DNA of 64,000 nt from Lewinellaceae bacterium (lineage in GTDB: Bacteria > Bacteroidota > Bacteroidia > Chitinophagales > Saprospiraceae). The notes beneath the pieces were generated by a model. It did not search any database. It saw only the letters and a program-made list of their open reading frames with translations, and was not told where the DNA came from. Position 1 is the first letter of the stretch, and every line of letters starts with the position of its first letter. Position numbers and translations under genes: made by a program. The DNA is taken from contig JACJYE010000005.1 of assembly GCA_020636255.1 (NCBI GenBank), positions 62,001 through 126,000 on the forward strand. The letters run 5' to 3'. This document shows, one piece after another, positions 1 through 8,146 of the stretch.

Positions 1-534
1 GGTGTTGCTATACGGAAAATTCTGGCGGTAGGTTTCCAGGCCATAACCCACAAACGACTGCTCGATGGTATCGCGGCAGCGGTTCAGGTTGGCAGGGTTG
101 GCGGAATAGTGGCGGATACCTACGATGTTGCCCAGCCGCTGCCGGAGCAGGTTGCTGTCCACCTGATCCACGATCTCCTGTATGTCCATTGCATACCGGT
201 CATCGGCTACGATCTTGATCTGGTGCTCGCCAATGGCCGTGATGGCCCCGGCATAATTCCAGCTGATCTGCTTGTCCATGCCCGGGCTGACAGGATAGCC
301 TACATCGCCGGTAGCGCTGCTGGTATTGATATTGAAATTCGACCCGCCATCGGCGGAAGCGCGGAAGAAAACCTCGGCATCGTCGCCTTCGGCATCCTCC
401 AGGCTGTAGGAAAGCGTAAGGGTTTGGGTGCTTTCGTCGAGCTGTATACCTTCAATGGTGACGGTAGGCGGCTGATTCTGAGCAACGAGGGCATAGGTGG
501 CCAGCAAAAAGCAGGCGGCGTAAAGATAGCGCAT
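1..534 (-). CDS. Secreted protein, N-terminal 178 residues (possible M28-type peptidase), runs off the window
   Basis: Read from an ATG at 534 leftwards, the frame is open to base 1, giving 178 codons of an incomplete gene. The protein starts with a clear Sec signal peptide (MRYLYAACFLLATYALVAQ), followed by a beta-rich region of about 90 residues resembling an Fn3/Ig-like fold. Residues about 120-178 (DSNLLRQRLGNIVGIRHYS, then NLNRCRDTIEQSFVGYGLET) look like the start of M28-family zinc aminopeptidases, where a short helical segment precedes the metal-binding core. The metal ligands would lie outside the window, so the family call is inference from the N-terminal pattern only. It lies downstream of the 721-residue gene on the same strand but is separated from it by a strong hairpin terminator, so it is probably transcribed independently. 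Confidence 0.6.
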   Translation of the reverse strand, partial: MRYLYAACFLLATYALVAQNQPPTVTIEGIQLDESTQTLTLSYSLEDAEGDDAEVFFRASADGGSNFNINTSSATGDVGYPVSPGMDKQISWNYAGAITAIGEHQIKIVADDRYAMDIQEIVDQVDSNLLRQRLGNIVGIRHYSANPANLNRCRDTIEQSFVGYGLETYRQNFPYSNT

Positions 535-551
535 GTTTTTCGCTTAAAAAT

Positions 552-606
552 AGTAAAAAAGCCTTACGAAACTTCCCGGAAGCTTCAACCGGGAACGTTT
601 CGTAAG
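552..606 (-). terminator. Rho-independent terminator after the 721-residue gene
   Basis: Bases 563-579 (CTTACGAAACTTCCCGG) pair with 589-606 with a single bulged base and a short loop. Read on the minus strand the hairpin is followed by a T-rich run (CTTTTTTACTATTTTT), starting 16 bases after the stop codon at 622. It should end the minus-strand transcript of the 721-residue gene before the signal-peptide gene at 534. Confidence 0.75.
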
Positions 607-621
607 ACTTTTGCGCTCATT

Positions 622-2787
622 TTACTCCGGCTCCAGAGCGAAAGCTGCCAGGGCCGAGGCGTCGAAGGAATCCAGTATGGAAGTGCCGTTGGTGTGCAGG
701 CCGTTCACATACAGATGCTCGGCGAAGGCTGCCTTGTCAGGGCAGGAGCCCAGCAGGTAACCGACGTTGACGGCGTTCCTGTAGATGCCGTCCACGCCCA
801 GGGTGTAGTTTGCCGTTGAGCCCACCACCATGCCGCCGGTATCGGCATTGGACAGGGGGTCGGCGCTGTTACCGCGGGCCACGTTGAAGCTAAAGGTGGC
901 GAAGTCGTTGGGGTGGCTGGCCCGGAAGCGGAAGTTGACATTGGAAGTGCCTTTGTCTTTGTACCGCACGAAGCCGCATTCGGTAGAAGAGGCCATGCCG
1001 TCCACCAGCACGGTATAGATCTGGGCCGTGCTCTTCTGGTTGTCGACGCGCACCTTCATGCGGAAGGGCTTGAAAGCATCTTCGGTTGCCGGAAGCAGGT
1101 AATCACTGCCGGCAGGCTGCGATTGCCCCAGGTTGGCCGGATTGGAGACCTGGTTCACCGTATCGGCTACGTTCTGCCGGGTGCCGGAAGCATTGAAGAA
1201 CTCCAGCTTGAACTCGTACAGGCCGTCGCCTTTCAGCGAAGTGCTGTCGACGGCTATCGTGATCGTGTTCTGGTCCCATTCGGCAGTGGGGTCGTTGCCT
1301 ACATCCGCTCCTTTGGGCGATACCGGCGGGATCTTATAAGCGTTGACGGATCCGATAGATAAGGGGCCAAGCGGGAAATACTTGGTTTTGATCGTGGTAA
1401 TGGCGCCACTTGTCTCCTCGATCGTATAGGGTTTGGACATGACGCGTTCATCCAGCGGTGTCCAGTCCTGGTCAGAAGCACTGGCTGGCAGGAGCTTGTC
1501 ATTATGTGTTTTTCGGTAAGACCAGCGGTAGTGGGTGACGGAACTGCTTGGGAATCCGCTACCGAATTGTACGATGAATTTCAGGCCATCGGCAAAGGGG
1601 CGCACTTTCTGGTTGGCCAGGCCGTACCCCAGGCCGCCGGTGGCGTAATCCGTCAGGCCGACAGTGGAGAAGGTTCGCCCTTGCTGTACGATGCTGGCGC
1701 CGATGTTCTGCTCGATATGGCTGACGTTGGCCCCCCAGCCGATGGTCTTAACCCAGGCTACTTGTCCGGGCAACGGCTGATGGCAGCCGAAAGGCACCCG
1801 CGGGTCGGTGATGCGTATGCTGACTTCGTCGCCGCATTCGTAATCCCAGTAGGTATAACAGGGCAGTGGTGGCCGGTAAACGGTGGTGGGCACGCCGTCG
1901 ATCTCGTATTCTACCCAGAAATAGAGGTCGGCTTTCTCTTCAAAGATCTGCCGCCAGAAGCAGGCTTCGAAGCGGCCGTTGAAATCGGTGCGCACGGTGG
2001 TGATCTCATCACAGCGGTAGAACCAGGGCCAGAACCAGGGCCAGCGGCAGAAATAGGGGCGGAAGACGTCGATGTACTCCACCAGTAGTTTCCGGGCCTG
2101 AAAGGTGTTGGCATTGCTTAACTTCAGGCGGGCTTCCTGGGGCAATTCAATGCTGGACGTGCCCTCCGCAGATATTGACTGGGGTATCCCTCCCAATGGG
2201 TGGGGCAGGGGTTGGACGCGTGGCAGAATAGCGAACGGCCCTGCCTCCCGGAACGGCGGCGGATCGGGAAGAGGATCGGGAATGGGAATGGGGATGCGCT
2301 CCAGTACGACATCACGGAACCGGTCGATGACCCAATCCGGAATGCGGGGCAAAACGATCAGGATAGGGTCCACCTCGCAGATGTGCACGATGGCGTTGCA
2401 AACCGGCATATCCTGCCAGATGCCGTCAACTAAGAAACGTTTGGTAACGCGGCCGCGGGCGCAGCAGCGATACCAGAGCCACTTGCGGATGAGCTTTTCG
2501 GGAATTCGGGAAATATCCAGGGCATTGTTCTGGCCGAGCCTGATGGCGGGTTCATACGCCTGCATTCGCTCGGCTTTGGCCAGGGTAATGCCTTCCAGCC
2601 CGGTAGGTGGTTCGGGGAAAACGAATACCCGGGCGTAGCGAAGCTGGTCGGGGCTGAGGTCGAAGTGGAGTTTATCGTTGTCGGGGCGGGTAGTGGCCAG
2701 GAGTTGGCCGTCTTTGCTGAATGCCAGGGCTACCAGTTCGTTGGGAGTGCTCTTGGATTTGGGCCTGGCTGCGGTCTTTTTTGCCAT
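622..2787 (-). CDS. Conserved hypothetical protein, 721 aa, with carboxypeptidase-regulatory-like beta domains
   Basis: I do not recognise a named function. The protein has no signal peptide; it begins with a basic stretch (MAKKTAARPKSKSTPN). Residues about 105-150 (GRVTKRFLVDGIWQDMPVCN) and 265-300 (TTVRTDFNGRFEACFW) have the look of transthyretin/carboxypeptidase-regulatory-like beta sandwiches, where a 'T-D-x-N-G-x-F' strand is typical. Between them lie a proline-rich linker (IPIPIPDPLPDPPP) and an unusual tryptophan-rich stretch (CRWPWFWPWFYRCDE). The C-terminal half is beta-rich and rich in G, S, N and T. The ATG at 2787 is the first in frame, and a strong terminator follows the gene. 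It is divergently oriented from the glycoside hydrolase gene at 2939. The length and full-length coding character argue for a real gene; its cellular location cannot be settled from the sequence. Confidence 0.75.
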   Translation of the reverse strand: MAKKTAARPKSKSTPNELVALAFSKDGQLLATTRPDNDKLHFDLSPDQLRYARVFVFPEPPTGLEGITLAKAERMQAYEPAIRLGQNNALDISRIPEKLIRKWLWYRCCARGRVTKRFLVDGIWQDMPVCNAIVHICEVDPILIVLPRIPDWVIDRFRDVVLERIPIPIPDPLPDPPPFREAGPFAILPRVQPLPHPLGGIPQSISAEGTSSIELPQEARLKLSNANTFQARKLLVEYIDVFRPYFCRWPWFWPWFYRCDEITTVRTDFNGRFEACFWRQIFEEKADLYFWVEYEIDGVPTTVYRPPLPCYTYWDYECGDEVSIRITDPRVPFGCHQPLPGQVAWVKTIGWGANVSHIEQNIGASIVQQGRTFSTVGLTDYATGGLGYGLANQKVRPFADGLKFIVQFGSGFPSSSVTHYRWSYRKTHNDKLLPASASDQDWTPLDERVMSKPYTIEETSGAITTIKTKYFPLGPLSIGSVNAYKIPPVSPKGADVGNDPTAEWDQNTITIAVDSTSLKGDGLYEFKLEFFNASGTRQNVADTVNQVSNPANLGQSQPAGSDYLLPATEDAFKPFRMKVRVDNQKSTAQIYTVLVDGMASSTECGFVRYKDKGTSNVNFRFRASHPNDFATFSFNVARGNSADPLSNADTGGMVVGSTANYTLGVDGIYRNAVNVGYLLGSCPDKAAFAEHLYVNGLHTNGTSILDSFDASALAAFALEPE

Positions 2788-2901
2788 GATTTTGGGATTT
2801 TGGAGTGAAATGTTTTTACCTGTTTATCCAGGTAGAGAGAGAAGTGTTACGAAAAATGATTATTTTCAAGGCCCGAACAGCGCAACCTCAAGCTTACTTC
2901 T

Positions 2902-2926
2902 GAGACAGCCTCCAAACAAGCTCTAA
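2902..2926. repeat. Half copy of the interspersed palindromic repeat family
   Basis: TCCAAACAAGCTCTAA at 2911-2926 matches the right arm of the inverted-repeat elements at 15769, 16276 and 41171. Only one arm is present here, just upstream of the glycoside hydrolase start codon. Confidence 0.55.
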
Positions 2927-2938
2927 TATCCGGGAATT

Positions 2939-5893
2939 ATGAAAACGATCCTGCATCTCTCTCTCTCGCTTTTAGCCACTGTAACCCTAAGCGCTCAAAA
3001 CTTCGACGACGGCTTTTCTTTTTTCCTGCCCTACTACGATTCGTCGGCCCAGGAATTCCTGCCCGAATTTCCGGCGTACACCATCGGTGAGTCGTTGCGC
3101 GTGAGCGCCGGGCCCGACGGGCAGTTCCACGCTGGCGGCGGCCCCATCCGCTTTTGGGGTGTCAACATCGTATCCGGCGCCTGTTTTCCGGATCAGAGCA
3201 AAGCCCCCGCTATTGCCGCCCGTATGCGCAAGATGGGTATCAACCTGGTGCGTTTCCACCACCTCGACAACCCGAGCTGGGGCGGCGCCAACACCAGCAT
3301 TTTCATGGATGGCGCCGGCGGCACCCGCCAGCTCAACCCCGTCACCCTGGGCCGCCTCGACTATTTCATCGCCCAACTGAAGCGCAACGGCATATATGTG
3401 AATATGAACCTCAACGTCTCGCGCACCTTCCGGGAATCGGATGGCGTACCCGGCGCCGACTCGCTGGTGGATTTTGCCAAAGGCGTCACCTTGTTCGACC
3501 CCTGGCTGCAATTCCTGCAGCGGGAGTACGCCGGGCAGTTGCTGGGGCACACCAACCCCTATACGGGCCAGCCTTTGGCCACCGACCCGGTGCTGGCCAT
3601 GGTGGAGATGAACAACGAGAACAGCCTTTACGGCTATTGGAAGGAGGGCAAGCTACGCCCCTTTGCAGAAGGAGGAGCGCTATTGCAACGCCACCACCTT
3701 TTGCTCGATAGCCTCTGGAATGCCTGGCTGATGGATAAATACGGAACACAGAACGCCCTGGAAGCCGCCTGGAATGCCGGAGCTACCACGCCGGGAACGG
3801 GCCAGCTGCTGTCGAATGCGGGATTCGAAAGCGGAGCGGCAGGGCCCTGGATAGTGGAGCTGCACGAAGGCGCGCAGGCCAGCATTTCGGCTTCCGCCCA
3901 AAACCCTTTCGAAGGCAGCTACTGCGGCCGCCTTCAGGTAAACAACGTGACGGGCACCGACTGGCACCTGCAGCTCAAGCAAAGCGGTTTTTCCCTGAAG
4001 CAGGACTCTGCCTATGTGTTGCAGTTCGCCGCCCGCGCCGATGTGCCCGCCAGCATTTCGGTGGCTGCCATGCGCGACAATTCGCCTTTCGATTGGTATG
4101 CCGGGGCTACCTATGCCCTCACGGAAGAATGGCAAACCTTTTCGTTCTCTTTTGTGGCCCCGGAAAATAACACCGGCCATGGGCGTATCACCATCAGCCC
4201 TTCTCAGCCGGGAACCTTGTATTTTGACGACTTCAGCCTTTCGCCGCCCTGGAAGTCGGGCCTGGCGGCAGGCGAAAACCTGGCTGCCGCTAATATAGGG
4301 CGCATCCTCTGGGCCGGGCGCCTGCTCTATACCGAAACACGCCTCGCGGATATGGCGGCATTCTATCTGCAGCTACAGGCCGGGCATCTGGAGGAAATGG
4401 CTGCCTACCTACGAGAACAATTACACGTACAAGCTCCCATCACCGGCACCAACGCCCTGGGAGGAATTAGCGACGCCTCCACACAGGAGAACCTCGACTA
4501 CATCGACGACCACAGCTACTGGGACCATCCCTGGTTCCCCGGCACCGCGTGGGACCCCTCCAACTGGCTGATCAGTAACCAGCCGTTGTTGAAAGACGCC
4601 TACCTCAGTTCCATCACAAATATCTGTGCCGGGCTTCAGTTGTCCGATAAACCTTACACCGTCAGCGAATACAACCATCCCGCGCCCAACCGCTTCCGCA
4701 CGGAAATGGTGCACGCCCTGGCGGCCTATAGCGCCTTCCACGGGGTAGACGGCATCATGTGGTTCGACTACAACAGCAGCAACCAGTGGGACGGTAACTA
4801 CCTGAACAACTTTTTCAGCGTACATCGCGACAATTCGATCATGGCCCAGTTCCCGGCCTTCGCTTATGTATTCCGCAACGGCCTGCTGGCGGAGGATGAT
4901 GCACCGCTTGAGTTGCAGTACGCGAAAGATTGGGTGTATCAGTCGGGTAAGGCCGACAACCAGGGCCGCTGGGGCAAGTTCGTGCCCTATGACAGGCGCC
5001 TTGGGCTTACGCATGCCCTGCGCACCCAAAGTTACCAGGCCGCTTCTACTACTGATCTTTCTTCCCTGCCGCCTGTAGGCAGCAATCCCTACACCACGCA
5101 AACCGGGGAAACCATTCTGGACACCGGAACCGGCCTGCTGGCCAGCGCTGCGCCGCGTTTTGCCGCCATTACCGGTTTTCTACAGGACGGCGCCGGCACG
5201 GCTGCCGGAGATCTGAGGCTGATCCAGGCCAACCGCTTTGGTTCCGTCAGCTGGCTGCCCCTTTCGCAGGCGCCGCTGGCCACTGCTCAGCGATCCCTCC
5301 TGACGATCTCAACGGTACAGCAGAACACGAATATGGTGTGGGACGGAACCCAGACCGTGCACAACAACTGGGGCACCGGCCCGACGGTGCAGGCGCCTTT
5401 GGTGATCACTTTACGCCTGCACCTCGAAGCGGACTCCCTGAGGGTTTATCCGTTGAGCCCTACTGGCGAGCCCGGCCTCCCCATTTTACTCGAACCGATA
5501 CAACCGGGTTATTTCGAATTGTCTATCGACCAGTCGGTATACCCCAACCTCTGGTTTGGCCTGGAGGCTGGGGGTGGGCTGGTGCCCGCCAAAGAGGTTT
5601 CGGGTATAGACAGGCTGTTACGCCATTATCCCAACCCGGTGGGGGAGGGCCCGCACTATGTCGAATACCAGTTGGCGGAAAGCGCGGAGGTGGAGCTGTG
5701 GTTGTTCAACGCACAGGGCCAACGGATAAAGGTGGCGCCGGGAGGTTGGCAGGCTGCCGGCGACTGCCGGCTATCGTTCGAAACGAATGGCCTGCCTTCG
5801 GGCAGTTACTGGTTTAGCCTGATGGTTAGGAAGAAAGGAGGGGCCTGGGAGCAAGGGGGGCAAGGTAAGATGCAGGTGTTGAGGAGGCAGTAG
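2939..5893 (+). CDS. T9SS-secreted glycoside hydrolase with inserted carbohydrate-binding module
   Basis: An exported 984-residue enzyme predicted to attack polysaccharides outside the cell. Residues 1-20 form a signal peptide (ending LSAQ). A TIM-barrel, GH5/GH42-like catalytic domain starts with FWGVNIVSG and includes GINLVRFHHLD, conserved in clan GH-A. The likely acid/base is Glu227 in MVEMNNEN and the likely nucleophile Glu577 in TVSEYNHP. Residues about 290-435 (LLSNAGFESG ... YFDDFSLSP) form a CBM4/9-type jelly roll inserted between the two catalytic glutamates. The last ~95 residues (HYPNPVGEG ... GLPSGSYWF) are a type A T9SS sorting domain, so the protein should be anchored on or released from the cell surface. 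The exact GH family cannot be assigned by eye. The gene is monocistronic, divergent from the upstream gene and convergent with the Uma2 gene, which ends 18 bases away. Confidence 0.85.
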   Translation: MKTILHLSLSLLATVTLSAQNFDDGFSFFLPYYDSSAQEFLPEFPAYTIGESLRVSAGPDGQFHAGGGPIRFWGVNIVSGACFPDQSKAPAIAARMRKMGINLVRFHHLDNPSWGGANTSIFMDGAGGTRQLNPVTLGRLDYFIAQLKRNGIYVNMNLNVSRTFRESDGVPGADSLVDFAKGVTLFDPWLQFLQREYAGQLLGHTNPYTGQPLATDPVLAMVEMNNENSLYGYWKEGKLRPFAEGGALLQRHHLLLDSLWNAWLMDKYGTQNALEAAWNAGATTPGTGQLLSNAGFESGAAGPWIVELHEGAQASISASAQNPFEGSYCGRLQVNNVTGTDWHLQLKQSGFSLKQDSAYVLQFAARADVPASISVAAMRDNSPFDWYAGATYALTEEWQTFSFSFVAPENNTGHGRITISPSQPGTLYFDDFSLSPPWKSGLAAGENLAAANIGRILWAGRLLYTETRLADMAAFYLQLQAGHLEEMAAYLREQLHVQAPITGTNALGGISDASTQENLDYIDDHSYWDHPWFPGTAWDPSNWLISNQPLLKDAYLSSITNICAGLQLSDKPYTVSEYNHPAPNRFRTEMVHALAAYSAFHGVDGIMWFDYNSSNQWDGNYLNNFFSVHRDNSIMAQFPAFAYVFRNGLLAEDDAPLELQYAKDWVYQSGKADNQGRWGKFVPYDRRLGLTHALRTQSYQAASTTDLSSLPPVGSNPYTTQTGETILDTGTGLLASAAPRFAAITGFLQDGAGTAAGDLRLIQANRFGSVSWLPLSQAPLATAQRSLLTISTVQQNTNMVWDGTQTVHNNWGTGPTVQAPLVITLRLHLEADSLRVYPLSPTGEPGLPILLEPIQPGYFELSIDQSVYPNLWFGLEAGGGLVPAKEVSGIDRLLRHYPNPVGEGPHYVEYQLAESAEVELWLFNAQGQRIKVAPGGWQAAGDCRLSFETNGLPSGSYWFSLMVRKKGGAWEQGGQGKMQVLRRQ

Positions 5894-5911
5894 CGCAGGT
5901 GAGCCCTGGCT

Positions 5912-6466
5912 TTACCCCAATATGTCCTTTACCGCGAAGCTTATCTCAACGTTTCGCCCTTTCAGTACATCTCCGGGGCGCAGCAATTCACGGAATTTGT
6001 AGGCATCGCCTGACGGTAACCAATATACTTCGATCTCGTTTACTTCCAGATTGATGAGCCAGAATTCGGGGATGCTGCTTTCTGCGTAGAGCGGCAGTTT
6101 AACTTCACGGTCGTACATTACCGAGGTGTCGGCTACTTCGATGACGAGGAGGACATCTTTTGCATGGGGCACCTCATTTACATAGAAATCCGGCCGGTAT
6201 GTGAGCAGAGAAATATCCGGCTCCGGTTCCGAAAGATCACTGGCGACAATAGGGTTTTGAACACTAACAATGGCTTTTGTTCCAAGCAAAGTGTTCAACA
6301 AGGCGTTCAGCTTATTGACACAGGCCAGGTGTTTACTTCCTACGGGGCTCATAGCAATAATTTCTCCATTGATCAATTCGATGTTCTTTTCCTGGAGGAT
6401 GCCCACCTCTCCCATCTTGTGGTACTCTTCCACCGTCAGCAGCCTTTTGTTGAGTTGAACCGGCAT
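5912..6466 (-). CDS. Uma2 family endonuclease-fold protein (DUF820)
   Basis: A 184-residue cytoplasmic protein matching the Uma2/DUF820 family, a PD-(D/E)XK nuclease-fold group abundant in cyanobacteria and Bacteroidota with no firmly established role. Recognisable features in order: an N-terminal LTVEEYHKM segment, ELINGEIIAMSPVGSKH (typical 'E-x-I-x-G-E-I-x-x-M-S-P'), SEPEPDISLL (the catalytic-type 'P-D-I/V' Asp), and VLLVIEVADTSVMYDREVKLPLYA, which contains the E-V-x-D/S-x-S and the D-x-x-x-K of the active-site core. All signature residues look present, so it is intact. The length is normal for the family. It starts 28 bases downstream of a near-perfect Bacteroidota -7 element and is transcribed alone, convergent with the glycoside hydrolase gene. 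Confidence 0.9.
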   Translation of the reverse strand: MPVQLNKRLLTVEEYHKMGEVGILQEKNIELINGEIIAMSPVGSKHLACVNKLNALLNTLLGTKAIVSVQNPIVASDLSEPEPDISLLTYRPDFYVNEVPHAKDVLLVIEVADTSVMYDREVKLPLYAESSIPEFWLINLEVNEIEVYWLPSGDAYKFRELLRPGDVLKGRNVEISFAVKDILG

Positions 6467-6494
6467 AAGTTCCTGGTTTGTGGTTGGTTCTTTC

Positions 6495-6520
6495 CAAAGA
6501 TAACACTATTTTGAACAAAA
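6495..6520 (-). promoter_or_regulatory. Sigma-A-type promoter of the Uma2 gene
   Basis: On the minus strand TATCTTTG (6495-6502) matches the Bacteroidota -7 consensus TAnnTTTG exactly, with a TTTTTTG tract about 13-19 bases upstream that can act as the -33 element. This predicts a short leader of about 20 bases before the ATG at 6466. Confidence 0.55.
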
Positions 6521-6606
6521 AACGCCCCCTTACGGCTGCCTGCATCTGCCTGATCGCTGTGCCAGGGCAGAAGATGTCGGGCCAAACTAATTAAACACAT
6601 CCGGAT

Positions 6607-7203
6607 TTGGAGGCTGAAAACACGCAAGGCGCAGGGCCTGCACTATCAGATGACAAGGGGCTCTATGAAGGGTTGAAAAACCTGGAGCCCTGGGCTATAC
6701 GCCACCTGGGGGAGCAGGCCGGCAGCCTCTTCTCCCGCCTACCGGGTGCAGGCCGTATCAGTACTCAGGACAGAGAAGAACTCATCAACGACACCCTGGT
6801 GTTGGTACTGAGCAAACTGGAACAAGGCCTTTTCGAATTCCAGGGTGTCAGCCCTGTGGCCTACGCTATGGCCGTTGCCGGAAAACTGCTGAACAACCGG
6901 CTCCGCAAACGGCATTTGCCTACTGTCGATATAGAGGGGCTGGCTTTCCTGCCGGATGAAGAGATACAGGATTATTTCGAAAAAAAAGAAACGGAGCGCC
7001 TGCTGGCTGCTCTGTTGGGCAAGCTGGGGGACGACTGTAGGCAGCTGATCCGCCTGCGCTATTACGAAGGGGTGAAAGATGAACAGGCCGTAAAGGAAAG
7101 GCTGACGAAGTACACGACCGTAGATTCTTTGAAGAACAAGAGATGCAGGTGCCTGAAGAAGCTATCGGAGATAGTGAAGCAGCAAAGCCACCTTTTTCGT
7201 TAA
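6607..7203 (+). CDS. ECF-like RNA polymerase sigma factor
   Basis: A 198-residue sigma-70-family protein, first gene of a tight three-gene unit with a TPR membrane protein and a CHAT protease. Residues about 55-110 (DREELINDTLVLVLSKLE ... YAMAVAGKLLNNRLRKR) correspond to sigma region 2; residues about 140-195 (GDDCRQLIRLRYYEGVKD ... DSLKNKRCRCLKKLSEIV) form a region-4 helix-turn-helix. The frame is closed by a stop just upstream at 6592, and the only start near the N-terminus is TTG at 6607, so a TTG start is proposed; no in-frame ATG lies nearby. Its stop is 3 bases before the next gene's ATG, which implies co-translation. Related small sigma factors are common next to CHAT/TPR genes in Saprospirales (recalled, not checked). 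Confidence 0.8.
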   Translation: MEAENTQGAGPALSDDKGLYEGLKNLEPWAIRHLGEQAGSLFSRLPGAGRISTQDREELINDTLVLVLSKLEQGLFEFQGVSPVAYAMAVAGKLLNNRLRKRHLPTVDIEGLAFLPDEEIQDYFEKKETERLLAALLGKLGDDCRQLIRLRYYEGVKDEQAVKERLTKYTTVDSLKNKRCRCLKKLSEIVKQQSHLFR

Positions 7204-7206
7204 ACC

Positions 7207-8127
7207 ATGCGCGACGTAATGATTATGAAATTCCAGTTCGAGGACTATATCGCCGGAGATCTGCCGGAAGACAAGCGCAGGCTGCTGGAGCAGCAACTTG
7301 CGAACACCACGGCCCTGAAAGCACAGCTTCAGGAGGAAGAAGAATTTATGGCCAGGCTAAAGCGGCAGATGCTGCGGGAAAAGGTCGAGACAGCGATGAA
7401 GCCAGCAGCTAAGAAACCCCGCCGCCCTGGGCTCTCACCGTCCTGGTTATGGGCCATTGCCGTTCTTTTGCTGGCCGTTTTCCTCGTTTGGAGGCTTTGG
7501 GGTAGCTTCGGCCACGACAGGGCATCAGAAGTACCACCTGCAGAGCAGCCCGCCGCTACGCCGGAACCGGAGAAGGGTGACAGCCCGGCTGCTCCCGTGC
7601 CATCCACCGCGCAACCGGCCGGGCGGCAGGAGCCCATTGCCCGGCAAGTGCCACCGGCCCGGACTGGCGAGGGCCCACTGAGCGGACTGAGAGGGGCAGG
7701 TGATGCCTCGGCGGGCAACACAGCACGGGAAGCCATCCATAACCTCGGGCTCCCTGGCGGCGTATCGGCCCTCCCGGCACTGTTGCAGCCGGCCGGCCGG
7801 CAGATTGGCCAGGGGCGCTACCAGGAAGCCGGCCGCTTACTGGAAGTAGCAGAGCAGCAGGGCGCAGCAGGTGATACCCTCGCTTTTCTTCGGGGCCTTT
7901 GCCTGCTGAAACAGGAGAAAGGGCTGGAAGCTGCCCGCTATTTCATCCGGCTGGACGAACCGGGCCGGGCTTTCGAGGCCGAATCGCAATGGTGCCTCGC
8001 CCTGAGCTGGCTGGCGGCTGGGCAGGAAGGATGGGCCGTTGAGCAGCTCGGCGCCATAATGCACCTGCAGGAACACCCGCACAGGGCCGAAGCAGCGGAG
8101 CTGCTGGAAAAGCTGAACGGGGAATAA
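7207..8127 (+). CDS. Single-pass membrane protein with anti-sigma-like N-terminus and periplasmic TPR-like tail
   Basis: A 306-residue protein directly after the sigma gene. The cytoplasmic N-terminus (FEDYIAGDLPEDKRRLLEQQ ... EEEEFMARLKRQMLREKV, residues about 8-60) is an acidic-basic helical region of the kind found in anti-sigma factors, where 'Y-L-x-G-x-L-x-x-x-x-x-x-x-x-E' motifs precede the membrane span. One transmembrane helix covers residues about 79-98 (WLWAIAVLLLAVFLVWRLW). A Pro/Ala-rich linker (about 105-170) leads to a helical C-terminus (about 190-306) with TPR character (GRYQEAGRLLEVAEQQGAAG, GLCLLKQEKGLEAARYF). The zinc-binding H-x3-C-x2-C motif of classical ZAS anti-sigma factors is absent. 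ATGs at 7219 and 7225 are alternative starts. Function as the sigma factor's partner is inferred from position and layout. Confidence 0.75.
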   Translation: MRDVMIMKFQFEDYIAGDLPEDKRRLLEQQLANTTALKAQLQEEEEFMARLKRQMLREKVETAMKPAAKKPRRPGLSPSWLWAIAVLLLAVFLVWRLWGSFGHDRASEVPPAEQPAATPEPEKGDSPAAPVPSTAQPAGRQEPIARQVPPARTGEGPLSGLRGAGDASAGNTAREAIHNLGLPGGVSALPALLQPAGRQIGQGRYQEAGRLLEVAEQQGAAGDTLAFLRGLCLLKQEKGLEAARYFIRLDEPGRAFEAESQWCLALSWLAAGQEGWAVEQLGAIMHLQEHPHRAEAAELLEKLNGE

Positions 8128-8146
8128 CAATAAACACATACCCTAT

